Shown piece by piece: positions 25,839-34,696 of a stretch of 36,445 nt of DNA. Origin of the DNA: Treponema sp. (GTDB taxonomy: Bacteria; Spirochaetota; Spirochaetia; Treponematales; Treponemataceae); NCBI GenBank assembly GCA_016290335.1, contig JAEETM010000036.1:1-36445 (forward strand), written 5' to 3'. The translations under genes were made by a program, and so were the position numbers. The notes under the pieces were generated by a model. It was not told the DNA's origin. It ran no database searches and saw only the letters and a program-made list of their open reading frames with translations. How positions within the stretch are numbered: the stretch's first letter is position 1; each line of letters starts with the position of its first letter.

Positions 25839-26972
25839 ATGAAAAATAGTACACTTATGGGGAAAATCTTTTCCCAAATCGGTATTTTTGTCGTTTCCGG
25901 TCTGCTCGCCGGTATATTGCTGCTTGCAATTCAGGCAAATAAGCTTCCTGGTATAAAGCAGGGTGTTCAACAGGTTCCTCAAAAGGAAGATGTCACACCG
26001 AGTGATAAAGAAAGTCCCATTGAACAAAATCAGGAAAACATTTCGTATGAAATAACAGCTGATTATTCGGCGTATGATAAAAAAACACAGACAAATCTCG
26101 GCATCATAAAGGAAGTCCAAAATAATTTTATTGAGAATCAGTTCCAAAAAGATTTAACATCAATAACTCCAAATATATCAAGTTCATCTATATTGTTAAT
26201 TACACAAATAACTTCAGACATATCGAAGTCATCAAACGAAACAAAATTATCAGACATACAAACCACATCAAAAATAATAGAATCATCAAATACATCTACT
26301 CTATCAAATGTACCAAAATCATCAACTATATCAAAATCATTAAACATATCAGAAACATCAATTACATCTAAACCATCTAACAAAACGATCTCATCTGTTG
26401 CACAAAATAACTTGAGCAAATTGCCAGTAAAACACAAGTTTTCCGTTTCAGCAGCCTGTGGTATTTCACCTTTATTTTTTGCAGGACACAACTTTGCTAA
26501 TGATTTTTTCCAAGACAACTCCGTTATTTTTTCACCGGTAAGCACTATAGGATTAACGTTTCCGCAAAAAAGCGGTTTTACCTATTCAATATATTTATCA
26601 GCTGCCTCATCATCACTCAATTTAAAATCGCCACAGCTTTATGATTCTATAAATCTGAATTTTAAAACCAGCTTCATTCTTACCAAAATTGATTTTTCAA
26701 TTATGCATAAAATCTTTTCGGAAAAGAATCTGGCTGAAGTTCACCTTGGAACAGGATTATTATTCTTCAACAATCCTTCGTGCATAATAAATCAAACTTC
26801 TTACAACAAAAACAATACGGTTGATTATGCTTTTGATTTTGGTTTCTCATTAAAACACTTTTTTTCAGAACACTTTTTTACATCCGCAGTTTGTGATTTT
26901 TCGTTAGTTTTCCCTTACACTGAGCAGCTTTTTATTATTCAGCCCGCTCTTATTGCAGGATTAAACTTTTAG
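25839..26972 (+). CDS. Exported/membrane-anchored protein with Ser/Thr-rich linker and C-terminal barrel-like domain
   Basis: This 377-residue protein starts with a hydrophobic segment (about 12-34, IFVVSGLLAGILLLAI) that is either a membrane anchor or an unusual signal peptide. Residues about 110-195 are a low-complexity linker with degenerate Ser-Lys-Ser-Ser/Thr units, reflected in the DNA as repeated tcatcaa-like words. From about 205 to the end the pattern is that of a short outer-membrane barrel (FSVSAACGISPLFFAG, GFTYSIYLSAASSSL, LAEVHLGTGLLFF) ending in LIAGLNF. It resembles in plan the barrel-like protein of the first cluster and likewise precedes family lipoproteins. I do not recognise a named family. 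Confidence 0.7.
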   Translation: MKNSTLMGKIFSQIGIFVVSGLLAGILLLAIQANKLPGIKQGVQQVPQKEDVTPSDKESPIEQNQENISYEITADYSAYDKKTQTNLGIIKEVQNNFIENQFQKDLTSITPNISSSSILLITQITSDISKSSNETKLSDIQTTSKIIESSNTSTLSNVPKSSTISKSLNISETSITSKPSNKTISSVAQNNLSKLPVKHKFSVSAACGISPLFFAGHNFANDFFQDNSVIFSPVSTIGLTFPQKSGFTYSIYLSAASSSLNLKSPQLYDSINLNFKTSFILTKIDFSIMHKIFSEKNLAEVHLGTGLLFFNNPSCIINQTSYNKNNTVDYAFDFGFSLKHFFSEHFFTSAVCDFSLVFPYTEQLFIIQPALIAGLNF

Positions 26973-26987
26973 AAAAAGGCAAAGCTT

Positions 26988-27518
26988 ATGATAAATAAAA
27001 GATTACACCTTTTTGTTTGTATAACTGTAAGTCTCTTCCCTGCACTACTCTTATCATCTTGCAGGCAGAATGATAAAAGCCTTTATGATTTCCTTTATGA
27101 AAGTCTTGAAGATTATATACTCACAGAAATATCTCCCGATAATATTCAGCTTATATCAGACAAAAAAGTAACGCTGGATAATAATATCAATGAGAATTAT
27201 TCTTTTACTTTTGATGTTGTAAGAGAGAAAAATCTTCATAATACAGAAATAAACTGCAAAAATAAAACATTTGAAAACTTTTCTTTCCAAAAGAATGACA
27301 TGATTTTTCTTAAGGAAATAATTACACCGGTGGCAGCTCCTGTTCCTTTGTATTTAAGCTTATACAGAGAATCTGAGCTGATAATTCAACAAGAGGCGGA
27401 TGAAGGTTTATGTTTTTCGAATAAGATTTTTCAATTTCCAGGAAAATATATTCTGACCGTCACTTTTCAAACAAATCAAATCATACAGGAGGCATGTTTT
27501 CAAATAGAAATTAATTAA
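26988..27518 (+). CDS. Small lipoprotein resembling only the end domain of the large lipoprotein family
   Basis: The 176-residue product has a lipoprotein signal with lipobox LLSSC (Cys25). The mature part of about 150 residues looks like one beta-sandwich. Its second half (VPLYLSLYRESELIIQQ, then FPGKYILTVTFQTNQIIQEA) recalls the Ig-like end domain that closes the large family members (LELRLEG..., YTIYAYFTYDGITY). The beta-helix and N-terminal modules are missing. It may be a reduced paralogue or an accessory subunit. The Shine-Dalgarno is a modest AAGG. It lies 15 bp after the barrel-like gene and 36 bp before the next lipoprotein. Confidence 0.72.
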   Translation: MINKRLHLFVCITVSLFPALLLSSCRQNDKSLYDFLYESLEDYILTEISPDNIQLISDKKVTLDNNINENYSFTFDVVREKNLHNTEINCKNKTFENFSFQKNDMIFLKEIITPVAAPVPLYLSLYRESELIIQQEADEGLCFSNKIFQFPGKYILTVTFQTNQIIQEACFQIEIN

Positions 27519-27554
27519 ATCAAAAACAATAACAAAACACAAGGAGAGTTTATT

Positions 27555-29468
27555 ATGAACAAGAAGAATAAAAACAACAATTTTATTCTTATCGAGCTGT
27601 TTACAATAGTAACAGTTTTTTCGGCATGCAGCTTTGGAGCTTCAAAACGAGAACTTCCTGCATTGAAACCTCAGGCTGCATTTATTACAGTTTCCGTTCA
27701 GGAACCATTCAGCCCGCTTACTGCAATTCAAAACAGAAGTGCAGTACCTTCTTTACCCTCTGATAATGCAATCGAATACGAAATTAAAGCAACGTGTGGA
27801 GAAAAAAGTGTTACACAAAACCAACCGGTTTCTGGTAGTACAATCTTTCGTCTGGAAATTGAACCTGGCCAATGGGAAGTTCAGGTAATCGGTAAAAAAT
27901 CAGAAACACAGATTTCACAAACCTCGCAATCTTCTCAAGCAAATGATGATATTCTATTCGGGCAGCAGACAGTCTTTGTTGATGAATATGGAAATTATGA
28001 CATTACTGTTCCTGTCTATTTTATTGAATCTGGAACTGGAAATGTTCAGCTTAAAATTGATGTAAAAGATACTGATATTGACAGGCTGTTGTTATGCGGA
28101 ACTAACACAAACCTCGATAAAGAATATTTCAGAGATTCAGAAGGAATTATCCATATAAATGAATCTGACATTCCAGCAGGAACTTATTCTGCAGTATTCA
28201 GCTTTTATCAGAACATTGGAAATGATTCTTCACCAAATTATGCACTTGTAATTTCTTTGCAGGAAAAGCTTAATGTCCGTAAAAATCTTATTACCGATTC
28301 CTGGAAAAAATCAGGCGATACGCTTTATCTTATTGAACAGCAGAATGCAGATAATACAGAAACCAAGTTTGTATTAACTAACAATATTATTACAGAGCTT
28401 GTAAACTCCAGTTTTTTTGTTTCAAGTACTGATGAAAATCAAAGAAATCTTAATTTTTCAGAAACAATACCAGCTGATTCAAACGCTGGCTCCTGGCTTG
28501 ATCCGTTTGTTACTCTGCAGACAGCCATAAACAAAATAATTGCAGTTGATAATAACAGCAGTAATTCAATTCCATATACTATTTACGTTGATGGCCCGGT
28601 TGACGGAACCTTCTGTTATGAAAACTCTGTAACTTCTCCGCTCGCAATTACAATAAAGCCATACATAAATCCTACAGGTCAGACTTCCGCACGATTGACT
28701 GGAAATACAGGAAACAACAATCAAAGCAATTCAACTTTTACTGTCGGAAACAATTTTTCTTTCACTTTTTCTGATATTCCAGTTGAAGATTTGAATCTTG
28801 TTACAGAAGATGATGGAAAGCTTATTCTTGCAGGAAACACTAAGCTTGAAAACAATTACATTCTTCTTACCGGAGATTCCAGGCTCTATCTTGAAGATAT
28901 TACAGCTGACACACAAAATCAGAACTCTGTTATTGCAAAAATTAAGTGTGAGAACGCGGAAGAAGGCAGAATCATTATCGAAAGCAATAATGAAGCAGAG
29001 CTTTCAGCCGGTATACTAAGCAGATTCAGATTACAAAATCCGGGTTATTATCTTTCTTATGATGCTGTAACAAAAAAAGGCGTAATCCAAGGTTCAAGAC
29101 TTTCCATACGACTGCCAAAAATCGGTGGCTGTACAACGCAAATAACTGCACTTTCAGAAAACAATTCGTTAGTTCATTCTAACACAAACGGTTTTACAAT
29201 CGCTTCCAATTATTTTTCTGATAATGATGAAATCATTTTTACAGCCCAGGTTGAAACTCCAGACTACGATTCTGAAAACAACAGGATAATAATTCCATCA
29301 GCAGAAATTGTAATGAAGCTTTATGCAGGTGCTATTCCCGTTATTTCCAGCAACGGTAATTTGTCTGTTACAAAGGGCTTTGTACTTTCGGGTAAATATA
29401 TTCTTGAAGCAAGCTATGAATATGATGGTCTTACATACGATTCAAAATCGTTCATAATTCTAAGGTAA
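27555..29468 (+). CDS. Large lipoprotein, beta-helix lipoprotein family member 5
   Basis: AAGGAG lies eight bases before the ATG. The 637-residue product has lipobox VFSAC (Cys25). The shared module is near residue 160 (GNVQLKIDVKDTDIDRLLLC, then LNVRKNLITDSWKKSG), and the beta-helix entry near 311 (WLDPFVTLQTAINKIIAVD, then YTIYVDGPVDG). The helix part is short. The signature FRLQNPGYYLSYDAVTKKG near 495 is almost the same as in member 3 of the first array (FELHNPGYHLGYDAATKKG). An Ig-like end (YILEASYEYDGLTY) completes it. This shows that both arrays derive from one gene family. Function is unknown. Confidence 0.82.
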   Translation: MNKKNKNNNFILIELFTIVTVFSACSFGASKRELPALKPQAAFITVSVQEPFSPLTAIQNRSAVPSLPSDNAIEYEIKATCGEKSVTQNQPVSGSTIFRLEIEPGQWEVQVIGKKSETQISQTSQSSQANDDILFGQQTVFVDEYGNYDITVPVYFIESGTGNVQLKIDVKDTDIDRLLLCGTNTNLDKEYFRDSEGIIHINESDIPAGTYSAVFSFYQNIGNDSSPNYALVISLQEKLNVRKNLITDSWKKSGDTLYLIEQQNADNTETKFVLTNNIITELVNSSFFVSSTDENQRNLNFSETIPADSNAGSWLDPFVTLQTAINKIIAVDNNSSNSIPYTIYVDGPVDGTFCYENSVTSPLAITIKPYINPTGQTSARLTGNTGNNNQSNSTFTVGNNFSFTFSDIPVEDLNLVTEDDGKLILAGNTKLENNYILLTGDSRLYLEDITADTQNQNSVIAKIKCENAEEGRIIIESNNEAELSAGILSRFRLQNPGYYLSYDAVTKKGVIQGSRLSIRLPKIGGCTTQITALSENNSLVHSNTNGFTIASNYFSDNDEIIFTAQVETPDYDSENNRIIIPSAEIVMKLYAGAIPVISSNGNLSVTKGFVLSGKYILEASYEYDGLTYDSKSFIILR

Positions 29469-29476
29469 TTCTACAA

Positions 29477-31519
29477 ATGAAAAAGGCTTTCTGGTTTATC
29501 ATTTTATTATTCTCTGCAGTTTTGTTTACAGCTTGTAATCATATACAAACAGGCAGTCAAAACCAATCTGAAACGGATTATCAAAACAACTGTCTTGTTT
29601 CTGTGCGGCTTTATCAACAACCAGAAAGCCTTTTTTCCAGAAGCGCAATTCCATCATATTCTGAAAACGATTTCACTCACCCTGAAAATCTTCAATGGCA
29701 ATTCACTTTTATCAATAATAATTCCTTACAAACTCTTTCTTTTAATTCACAGGAATTACAGAAAAATGAATCGGGTTTCCTTATACCTGTACCGCAGGGA
29801 AGCTGGAATATTTCAGCAACAAACACTTTTTTTGAAGGCAGTCTTTCGAACATTGAAATATCTGATACAGGCTATTACAATATTGAACTTCCCGTATTCT
29901 TTATAACTGACGGCACCGGAACAGCGTCTCTTAAAATCAACACGGAAGATTCTGAAATTACAAAAGTGTTTGTAGAAGTTATTTCAAGCGAACAAAGCAA
30001 TAACGCACCAACAAATAATCTGGAAGACTTTTATTTTGCAGACGATTCAAACATCATAACAATTTACAAAGAAAACATACCTTCGGGGACCTACAATACA
30101 ATCCTTCAATTTTATCACGAAGATTTATGCGTTTTATCTTTGCCGGAAACAATAAACATCCGTAAAAACTGCATCACAAATAAATGGATTGAAGAAGTAT
30201 ATGGCACCAGCGAAATAAACATCATCAATCTCGAAACAAATGATTTGCATATTTCAAAAGAACTCATAAGAATAATACGAGGTAATGTTTTTTATACTAA
30301 TAATGCTGTTCAGCAGATCACAGATTTAATCAATTACCTTAATGATGAACAAACTACGTATACCGTTCTCATTGATGGAATCATAACACCAGAGATGGTC
30401 AGCACATCAAATATATACATCAATACTTTCGAAATCCCTGAAACCTTTATTTCCATCAGCTCCGAAAAACCGTTGCACCTTTTGCTCCAGGCCTACTCAT
30501 CTGGTTCCGCAATTGATGCCTGCGGTAATGAAAACCACAAATGCCATGCTATGGAAATTACAGGAAATGTACATCTTGAAATCAAGGATTTGATCATCAC
30601 AGGCGGCTACACTGAACAAAACGGAGCCGGCATTTATATCTCTACCCCAATCGAAACCCAACCAAATCTTATTTTATCAGGCTCAACAAAAATCACCGGA
30701 AACTACACAACTAATTCCGGCGGCGGTCTGTTCATTGATGAAGGCGCAGTTTTAATAAAGGATAACGTTGAAATCAGTTCAAACACTGCACTTACAAAAG
30801 GTGGCGGAATCTGCATCCTTGGAAAATCTGCAAAGAATAAGCGAACTCTGGAAATACAGGGGGGAACAATATCAAACAACACTTCATTTTCAAAAAATAA
30901 AACCACAGGTGTTGGTGGCGGATTATATACACAATTTGGAATTATACATATAAACAATTGCCTGGTATCACAGAATCAGGCTGTAAATGGTGGTGGGATG
31001 GGAATTGCACAAAACAGCAATATATTTATTACAAACACACTCATAACAGAAAATATCGCTATTTACAGTGCCACCACAAGCAAAGGCGGCGGTGGTATTT
31101 TTGCTTTAGGTGTCAGCGCGCACATATATTTACAGGAAGGTTGCTGCATCACAAACAACTACACAAACTCAGAATCTTCAAAAGGTGGCGGGATCAGAAT
31201 AACCTCCGCAAACGTCTATATCAACAGCAACGTAAACATAACTGAAAATTATTATTTATCTTCATCATCCGGAAATAACCTTCAAAGCAACGTTTCTTTA
31301 TACTCCGGTAAAATACTCAAAATCAACGAATCCCTCTCAAACGTACAAATTGGAATAACAACCACCGATACCCCTACAGAAACTGCTCCTGTAGTTTTCA
31401 CTGAAAATTATTCCAGATACAATACCTCTTCAAATCCCGCAGATTTCTTCTTCGCCGACAATCCTACATTCTCGATTTCAATCGATGAACAGGGAGAAGC
31501 AATAATGATTACACCTTAA
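29477..31519 (+). CDS. Large lipoprotein, family member 6, with GGG(I/L) polymorphic-membrane-protein-like repeats
   Basis: This 680-residue lipoprotein has lipobox LFTAC (Cys20). The family module near residue 147 is divergent (GTASLKINTEDSEITKVF, then INIRKNCITNKW), as is the beta-helix entry near 278 (ITDLINYLNDEQTTYTVLIDG). Residues about 375-580 carry repeated glycine motifs followed by an aliphatic residue: NGAGIYI, SGGGLFID, KGGGICIL, VGGGLYTQ, NGGGMGIA, KGGGGIFAL, KGGGIRIT. Similar GG[A/L/V]I repeats mark the beta-helix of chlamydial polymorphic membrane proteins and related bacterial surface proteins. The NPGYY signature and the Ig-like end are absent, so it has swapped its C-terminal half. 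The start has only a weak AAGG upstream. Confidence 0.8.
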   Translation: MKKAFWFIILLFSAVLFTACNHIQTGSQNQSETDYQNNCLVSVRLYQQPESLFSRSAIPSYSENDFTHPENLQWQFTFINNNSLQTLSFNSQELQKNESGFLIPVPQGSWNISATNTFFEGSLSNIEISDTGYYNIELPVFFITDGTGTASLKINTEDSEITKVFVEVISSEQSNNAPTNNLEDFYFADDSNIITIYKENIPSGTYNTILQFYHEDLCVLSLPETINIRKNCITNKWIEEVYGTSEINIINLETNDLHISKELIRIIRGNVFYTNNAVQQITDLINYLNDEQTTYTVLIDGIITPEMVSTSNIYINTFEIPETFISISSEKPLHLLLQAYSSGSAIDACGNENHKCHAMEITGNVHLEIKDLIITGGYTEQNGAGIYISTPIETQPNLILSGSTKITGNYTTNSGGGLFIDEGAVLIKDNVEISSNTALTKGGGICILGKSAKNKRTLEIQGGTISNNTSFSKNKTTGVGGGLYTQFGIIHINNCLVSQNQAVNGGGMGIAQNSNIFITNTLITENIAIYSATTSKGGGGIFALGVSAHIYLQEGCCITNNYTNSESSKGGGIRITSANVYINSNVNITENYYLSSSSGNNLQSNVSLYSGKILKINESLSNVQIGITTTDTPTETAPVVFTENYSRYNTSSNPADFFFADNPTFSISIDEQGEAIMITP

Positions 31520-31528
31520 ATATATTCC

Positions 31529-31557
31529 TTGCCTTATTCACAAAACTTCCTTATATT
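31529..31557 (+). promoter_or_regulatory. Promoter for the M18 aminopeptidase
   Basis: TTGCCT (31529-31534) and TATATT (31552-31557) are 17 bp apart, placing the start near 31564 and leaving about 30 nt of leader with a good AGGAG. Confidence 0.55.
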
Positions 31558-31594
31558 TAAATGATAAAGAAAACTTAATATAGGAGTGGAAAAA

Positions 31595-32950
31595 TTGAAC
31601 GAAAAACTAATTGAAAACTACAAAATCTTTTTGAATAATGGAAAAACCGAAAGGGAATGTGTTGAACAAATCATAAAGCTTGCAGAAGCAAAAGGTTATA
31701 AGGATATTACAAAATGCAAAAAGCTTAAGGCTGGCAGCAAGGTTTATATCACAAAAATGAACAAGGCAATTGCCCTTTTTAATATCGGTACAGAACCTGT
31801 TGAAAAAGGCATGAACATTCTTGGTGCACACATTGATTCACCTCGTCTTGATGCAAAACAGAATCCGCTTTACGAAAAAGACAACATCACTTATCTGAAC
31901 ACCCACTATTACGGCGGTATTAAAAAATATCAGTGGACAACAATTCCGCTGGCAATTCATGGTATTGTTTGTAAAAAGGATGGTACAAGCGTAAATGTAG
32001 TTATTGGTGAAAGTGCTGAAGATCCTGTTTTCTGCATTTCTGATATTCTGCCACATCTTGCCCAGGAGCAGATGAAGGACAAGGCTTCTGATTTTATTAA
32101 AGGTGAAGACCTTGACGTACTTGTTGGCTTAGGTTTACCTGCTAGAAAAACTGCAGACAAAGACAAGAAAGAGAAAGATAAAAAAGAAAAGGATAAGAAC
32201 AAAAAGCTTATTCTTGAGCTTTTAAACAAAAAATACGATATTGAAGAAGAAGACCTTGCTTCTGCAGAGCTTGAAATTGTACCAGCCGGTGAGGCACGAG
32301 ATTTAGGCTTTGACCGCTCTTTGATTCTTGCTTACGGACAGGATGACCGTTCCTGTGCCTATACTTCCGTTGCTGCAATGCTTGAAGTTGAAAAGCCAAA
32401 ATTAACAACCTGCTGTCTCTGTGTTGATAAAGAAGAAATCGGTAGTGTTGGTGCAACCGGTATGGCTTCCAACCTCTTTGAAAACATGGTAGCTGAGCTT
32501 GTAGAAAGAACAGAGCCTGCTTACTCTGAGCTTGCCGTCAGACGATGCCTTGCAAACAGTAACATGCTTTCTTCTGATGTAAATGCCGCTTATGACCCGC
32601 TTAATGCAAATCTTTTTGATAAGGATAATGCTTCAGTTCTTGGTGGCGGTGTTGCTTTCCAGAAATACACTGGTTCACGCGGTAAATCTGGTGCAAGTGA
32701 TGCTAACCCTGAGTTTATTGCTGCTGTTCGCAAAGCAATGGATGATGCAGATGTAGCTTATCAGATGGCTGAACTTGGAAAGGTTGACCAGGGCGGCGGT
32801 GGCACAATTGCATACCATGCTGCAAAATACGGAATGAATGTACTTGATGCCGGAGTTGCAGTTTTGAGCATGCACGCACCTTGGGAAATTACAAGCAAAG
32901 AGGATATTTCACAGATTTTTGAATGTTATAAAGCGTTCTTAAAGCTGTAA
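31595..32950 (+). CDS. M18-family aspartyl-type aminopeptidase
   Basis: The start is taken as TTG 31595: TAGGAG (31581-31586) is eight bases ahead, whereas a GTG at 31586 would lie inside it. The roughly 451-residue enzyme has the M18 motifs: GAHIDSPRLD near residue 77 (first zinc His and Asp), CVDKEEIGSVGATG near 275 (catalytic and ligand Glu pair), a central SSDVNAAYDP, LGGGVAFQKYTG near 349, and VLSMHAPWE near 425 (final His ligand). M18 enzymes are cytoplasmic metallo-aminopeptidases that release N-terminal amino acids from peptides and usually form large tetrahedral complexes. A Lys/Asp/Glu-rich insertion (KDKKEKDKKEKDKNKK) is unusual and sits in the middle domain. It stands alone between the lipoproteins and parB. 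Confidence 0.92.
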   Translation: MNEKLIENYKIFLNNGKTERECVEQIIKLAEAKGYKDITKCKKLKAGSKVYITKMNKAIALFNIGTEPVEKGMNILGAHIDSPRLDAKQNPLYEKDNITYLNTHYYGGIKKYQWTTIPLAIHGIVCKKDGTSVNVVIGESAEDPVFCISDILPHLAQEQMKDKASDFIKGEDLDVLVGLGLPARKTADKDKKEKDKKEKDKNKKLILELLNKKYDIEEEDLASAELEIVPAGEARDLGFDRSLILAYGQDDRSCAYTSVAAMLEVEKPKLTTCCLCVDKEEIGSVGATGMASNLFENMVAELVERTEPAYSELAVRRCLANSNMLSSDVNAAYDPLNANLFDKDNASVLGGGVAFQKYTGSRGKSGASDANPEFIAAVRKAMDDADVAYQMAELGKVDQGGGGTIAYHAAKYGMNVLDAGVAVLSMHAPWEITSKEDISQIFECYKAFLKL

Positions 32951-32951
32951 G

Positions 32952-33905
32952 TTATTTCTTACTCAACAGGATGTCATAAATCCTGTTGAAATCTTTCTTA
33001 GAAGAAAAATTAATCTGAAGAGAGCCTTTTTCCATAGTTCCCTTAAAGTTAACTTCTTTTACACCAAAAAGATTTTTTACTTCCTGCTCGAAGTTTTCTA
33101 TATCAGGGTCCTTTTTTGGAGAGGCTTTTTTCTTTTTTGTTGCAGCAGCACGTCCGCCACCATTATAGTTTTCGGCAAGAGCTTCTGCTTCGCGTACAGA
33201 AAGACCATTTGCAACAATTTTGCTGAACATTACGCGCATATCTGCATCATTTTTTACCATAAGCAGTGCACGTGCATGTCCTGAAGAAATCTGTCCATTT
33301 ATCAAAGCTTTCTGAATATCATCCGGTAATTTAAGAAGACGCATTGCATTTGCAATTGTGGCTCTGTTTTTACCTACACGCCTTGCAACTTCATCCTGGC
33401 TCAAATCACCCATCTGAATAAGATTATAATAAGCAGTTGCTTCTTCAATCGGATTCAAGTCTGAACGCTGGATATTTTCAATCAAAGCAATTTCAAGCTT
33501 CTGCTGTTCATCAAACTTTCTGAGCTGTACCGGTACTCTTGAAAGGCCTGCCATTTTTGCGGCACGGGTTCGACGTTCACCGGCAATTATATAAAACTCG
33601 CGTTCAGTTCCTTCAACCGGTTCAATTATGATTGGCTGAAGGATTCCGTTTGCAGCAATTGAATCACGTAATTCATCAAGCTGTTTCTGGTTGAACTCAG
33701 TTCGAGGCTGCTTAGGATTCGGCTTAAGCAGTGAAGGATCAATCCAGAGTCCGCCGTTTTCGTCAACATCAATACAGGAAGGAACAGCACTTTTTTTAAT
33801 GCTTATTGTATGTAAACCACCAGTAGAAACAGCAACTTCTTCGGAAGCATCTTTATTTTCCTTAAGAAGAGCATCTAAACCTTTTCCCAATGCATTCTTA
33901 GCCAC
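32952..33905 (-). CDS. parB: Chromosome-partitioning protein ParB
   Basis: This 317-residue protein has the ParB order of motifs: an N-terminal ALGKGLDALL that resembles the ParA-stimulating peptide, then PNPKQPRTEF, SIAANGILQPIII, the CTP-binding GERRTRAAK box, ENIQRSDLNPIEEA, and a helix-turn-helix (SQDEVARRVGKNRATIANAMRLL) for parS binding. A Lys/Ala-rich linker leads to a short dimerisation domain. ParB loads on parS near the origin and works with ParA to segregate chromosomes. The start is GTG 33905, overlapping the parA stop by 8 bp, with GAGG about nine bases upstream inside parA. I see no classical parS palindrome in this window. Confidence 0.95.
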   Translation of the reverse strand: MAKNALGKGLDALLKENKDASEEVAVSTGGLHTISIKKSAVPSCIDVDENGGLWIDPSLLKPNPKQPRTEFNQKQLDELRDSIAANGILQPIIIEPVEGTEREFYIIAGERRTRAAKMAGLSRVPVQLRKFDEQQKLEIALIENIQRSDLNPIEEATAYYNLIQMGDLSQDEVARRVGKNRATIANAMRLLKLPDDIQKALINGQISSGHARALLMVKNDADMRVMFSKIVANGLSVREAEALAENYNGGGRAAATKKKKASPKKDPDIENFEQEVKNLFGVKEVNFKGTMEKGSLQINFSSKKDFNRIYDILLSKK

Positions 33906-34653
33906 GACGTATCACCTCTTCCGCCAATTTTTCATAGCTTTTAGCACCCACACAAGCAGGATCATATTTGCAAATCGGAAGTCCATGTGATGGAGCTTCT
34001 GAAAGACGTACATTTCGTGGAATAATTGTATTAAAAACAAGATCCTTAAAATAAGACTTAACCTGAAGAACAACATCCTGTGCAAGTCTTGTTCTGGAAT
34101 CGTACATAGTAAAGAAGATGCCGCCAATTTTAAGGTCTGGATTTATTTCTTTCTGAACCTTCTGAACAGTCTGAAGAAGGAGTGTAATTCCTTCAAGGGC
34201 AAAGTATTCGCACTGCATTGGAACAAGAACAGAATCTGCAGCTGCAAGACCATTTAAGGTAAGTATTCCAAGAGATGGAGGACAATCTATAAGGATGTAA
34301 TCATATTTATCGCGTAACGGAGCTAGGGCTTCTTTTAAGTAGTATTCGCGGTCTTCCTGATCAACAAGCTCTATGGCAGCACCAGACAAATCGATTGAGG
34401 CGCTGATTGCATCAAGATTGTCTACAGGTGTATGCTTTACGGCTTTTTCTGCAGAAATCATTCCTGCAAGAAGCTCGTATACGGTAGGCTTATCTTTTGT
34501 TACGCCAACACCACTGGACATATTTCCCTGAGAGTCAAAATCGACAAGCAGGACTTTTTTTCCGGCTAAAGCAATGTATGCCCCGATATTTATTGCGGAA
34601 GTTGTTTTTCCGACACCACCCTTTTGGTTAACAAATACAATACATTTACCCAT
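33898..34653 (-). CDS. parA: Chromosome-partitioning ATPase ParA (Soj)
   Basis: This 251-residue P-loop ATPase starts immediately with MGKCIVFVNQKGGVGKTTSA, the deviant Walker A motif with its signature Lys, so the start is fixed. VLLVDFDSQGN is the Walker A' region, YILIDCPPSLGIL the Walker B, followed by the family's VLVPMQCEYFALEG. The length is that of a short chromosomal Soj without an N-terminal DNA-binding domain. It acts with ParB in origin segregation and forms a two-gene operon with it. No Shine-Dalgarno precedes the ATG; a TATAAT lies 8 bp upstream, so the message may be leaderless. Confidence 0.95.
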   Translation of the reverse strand: MGKCIVFVNQKGGVGKTTSAINIGAYIALAGKKVLLVDFDSQGNMSSGVGVTKDKPTVYELLAGMISAEKAVKHTPVDNLDAISASIDLSGAAIELVDQEDREYYLKEALAPLRDKYDYILIDCPPSLGILTLNGLAAADSVLVPMQCEYFALEGITLLLQTVQKVQKEINPDLKIGGIFFTMYDSRTRLAQDVVLQVKSYFKDLVFNTIIPRNVRLSEAPSHGLPICKYDPACVGAKSYEKLAEEVIRRG

Positions 34654-34661
34654 AGTATGTA

Positions 34662-34670
34662 ATTATATCA
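34662..34670 (-). promoter_or_regulatory. Extended -10 element of the parA promoter
   Basis: On the minus strand TGATATAAT occupies 34670-34662, a TGn-extended consensus -10, with no convincing -35 hexamer 17 bp upstream. Initiation would fall near 34655, about two bases before the parA ATG. Confidence 0.5.
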
Positions 34671-34696
34671 TTTCTTTGAAAAATAGTATATACTTT

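Noticed and set aside
26138..26545. 135-codon minus-strand ORF rich in Asp/Ile/Val
   Set aside because: It is produced by the tcatcaa-type repeats of the sense linker and has no independent support.
31586..31594. GTG 31586 as start of the M18 aminopeptidase
   Set aside because: It overlaps the AGGAG ribosome site; TTG 31595 is spaced correctly.
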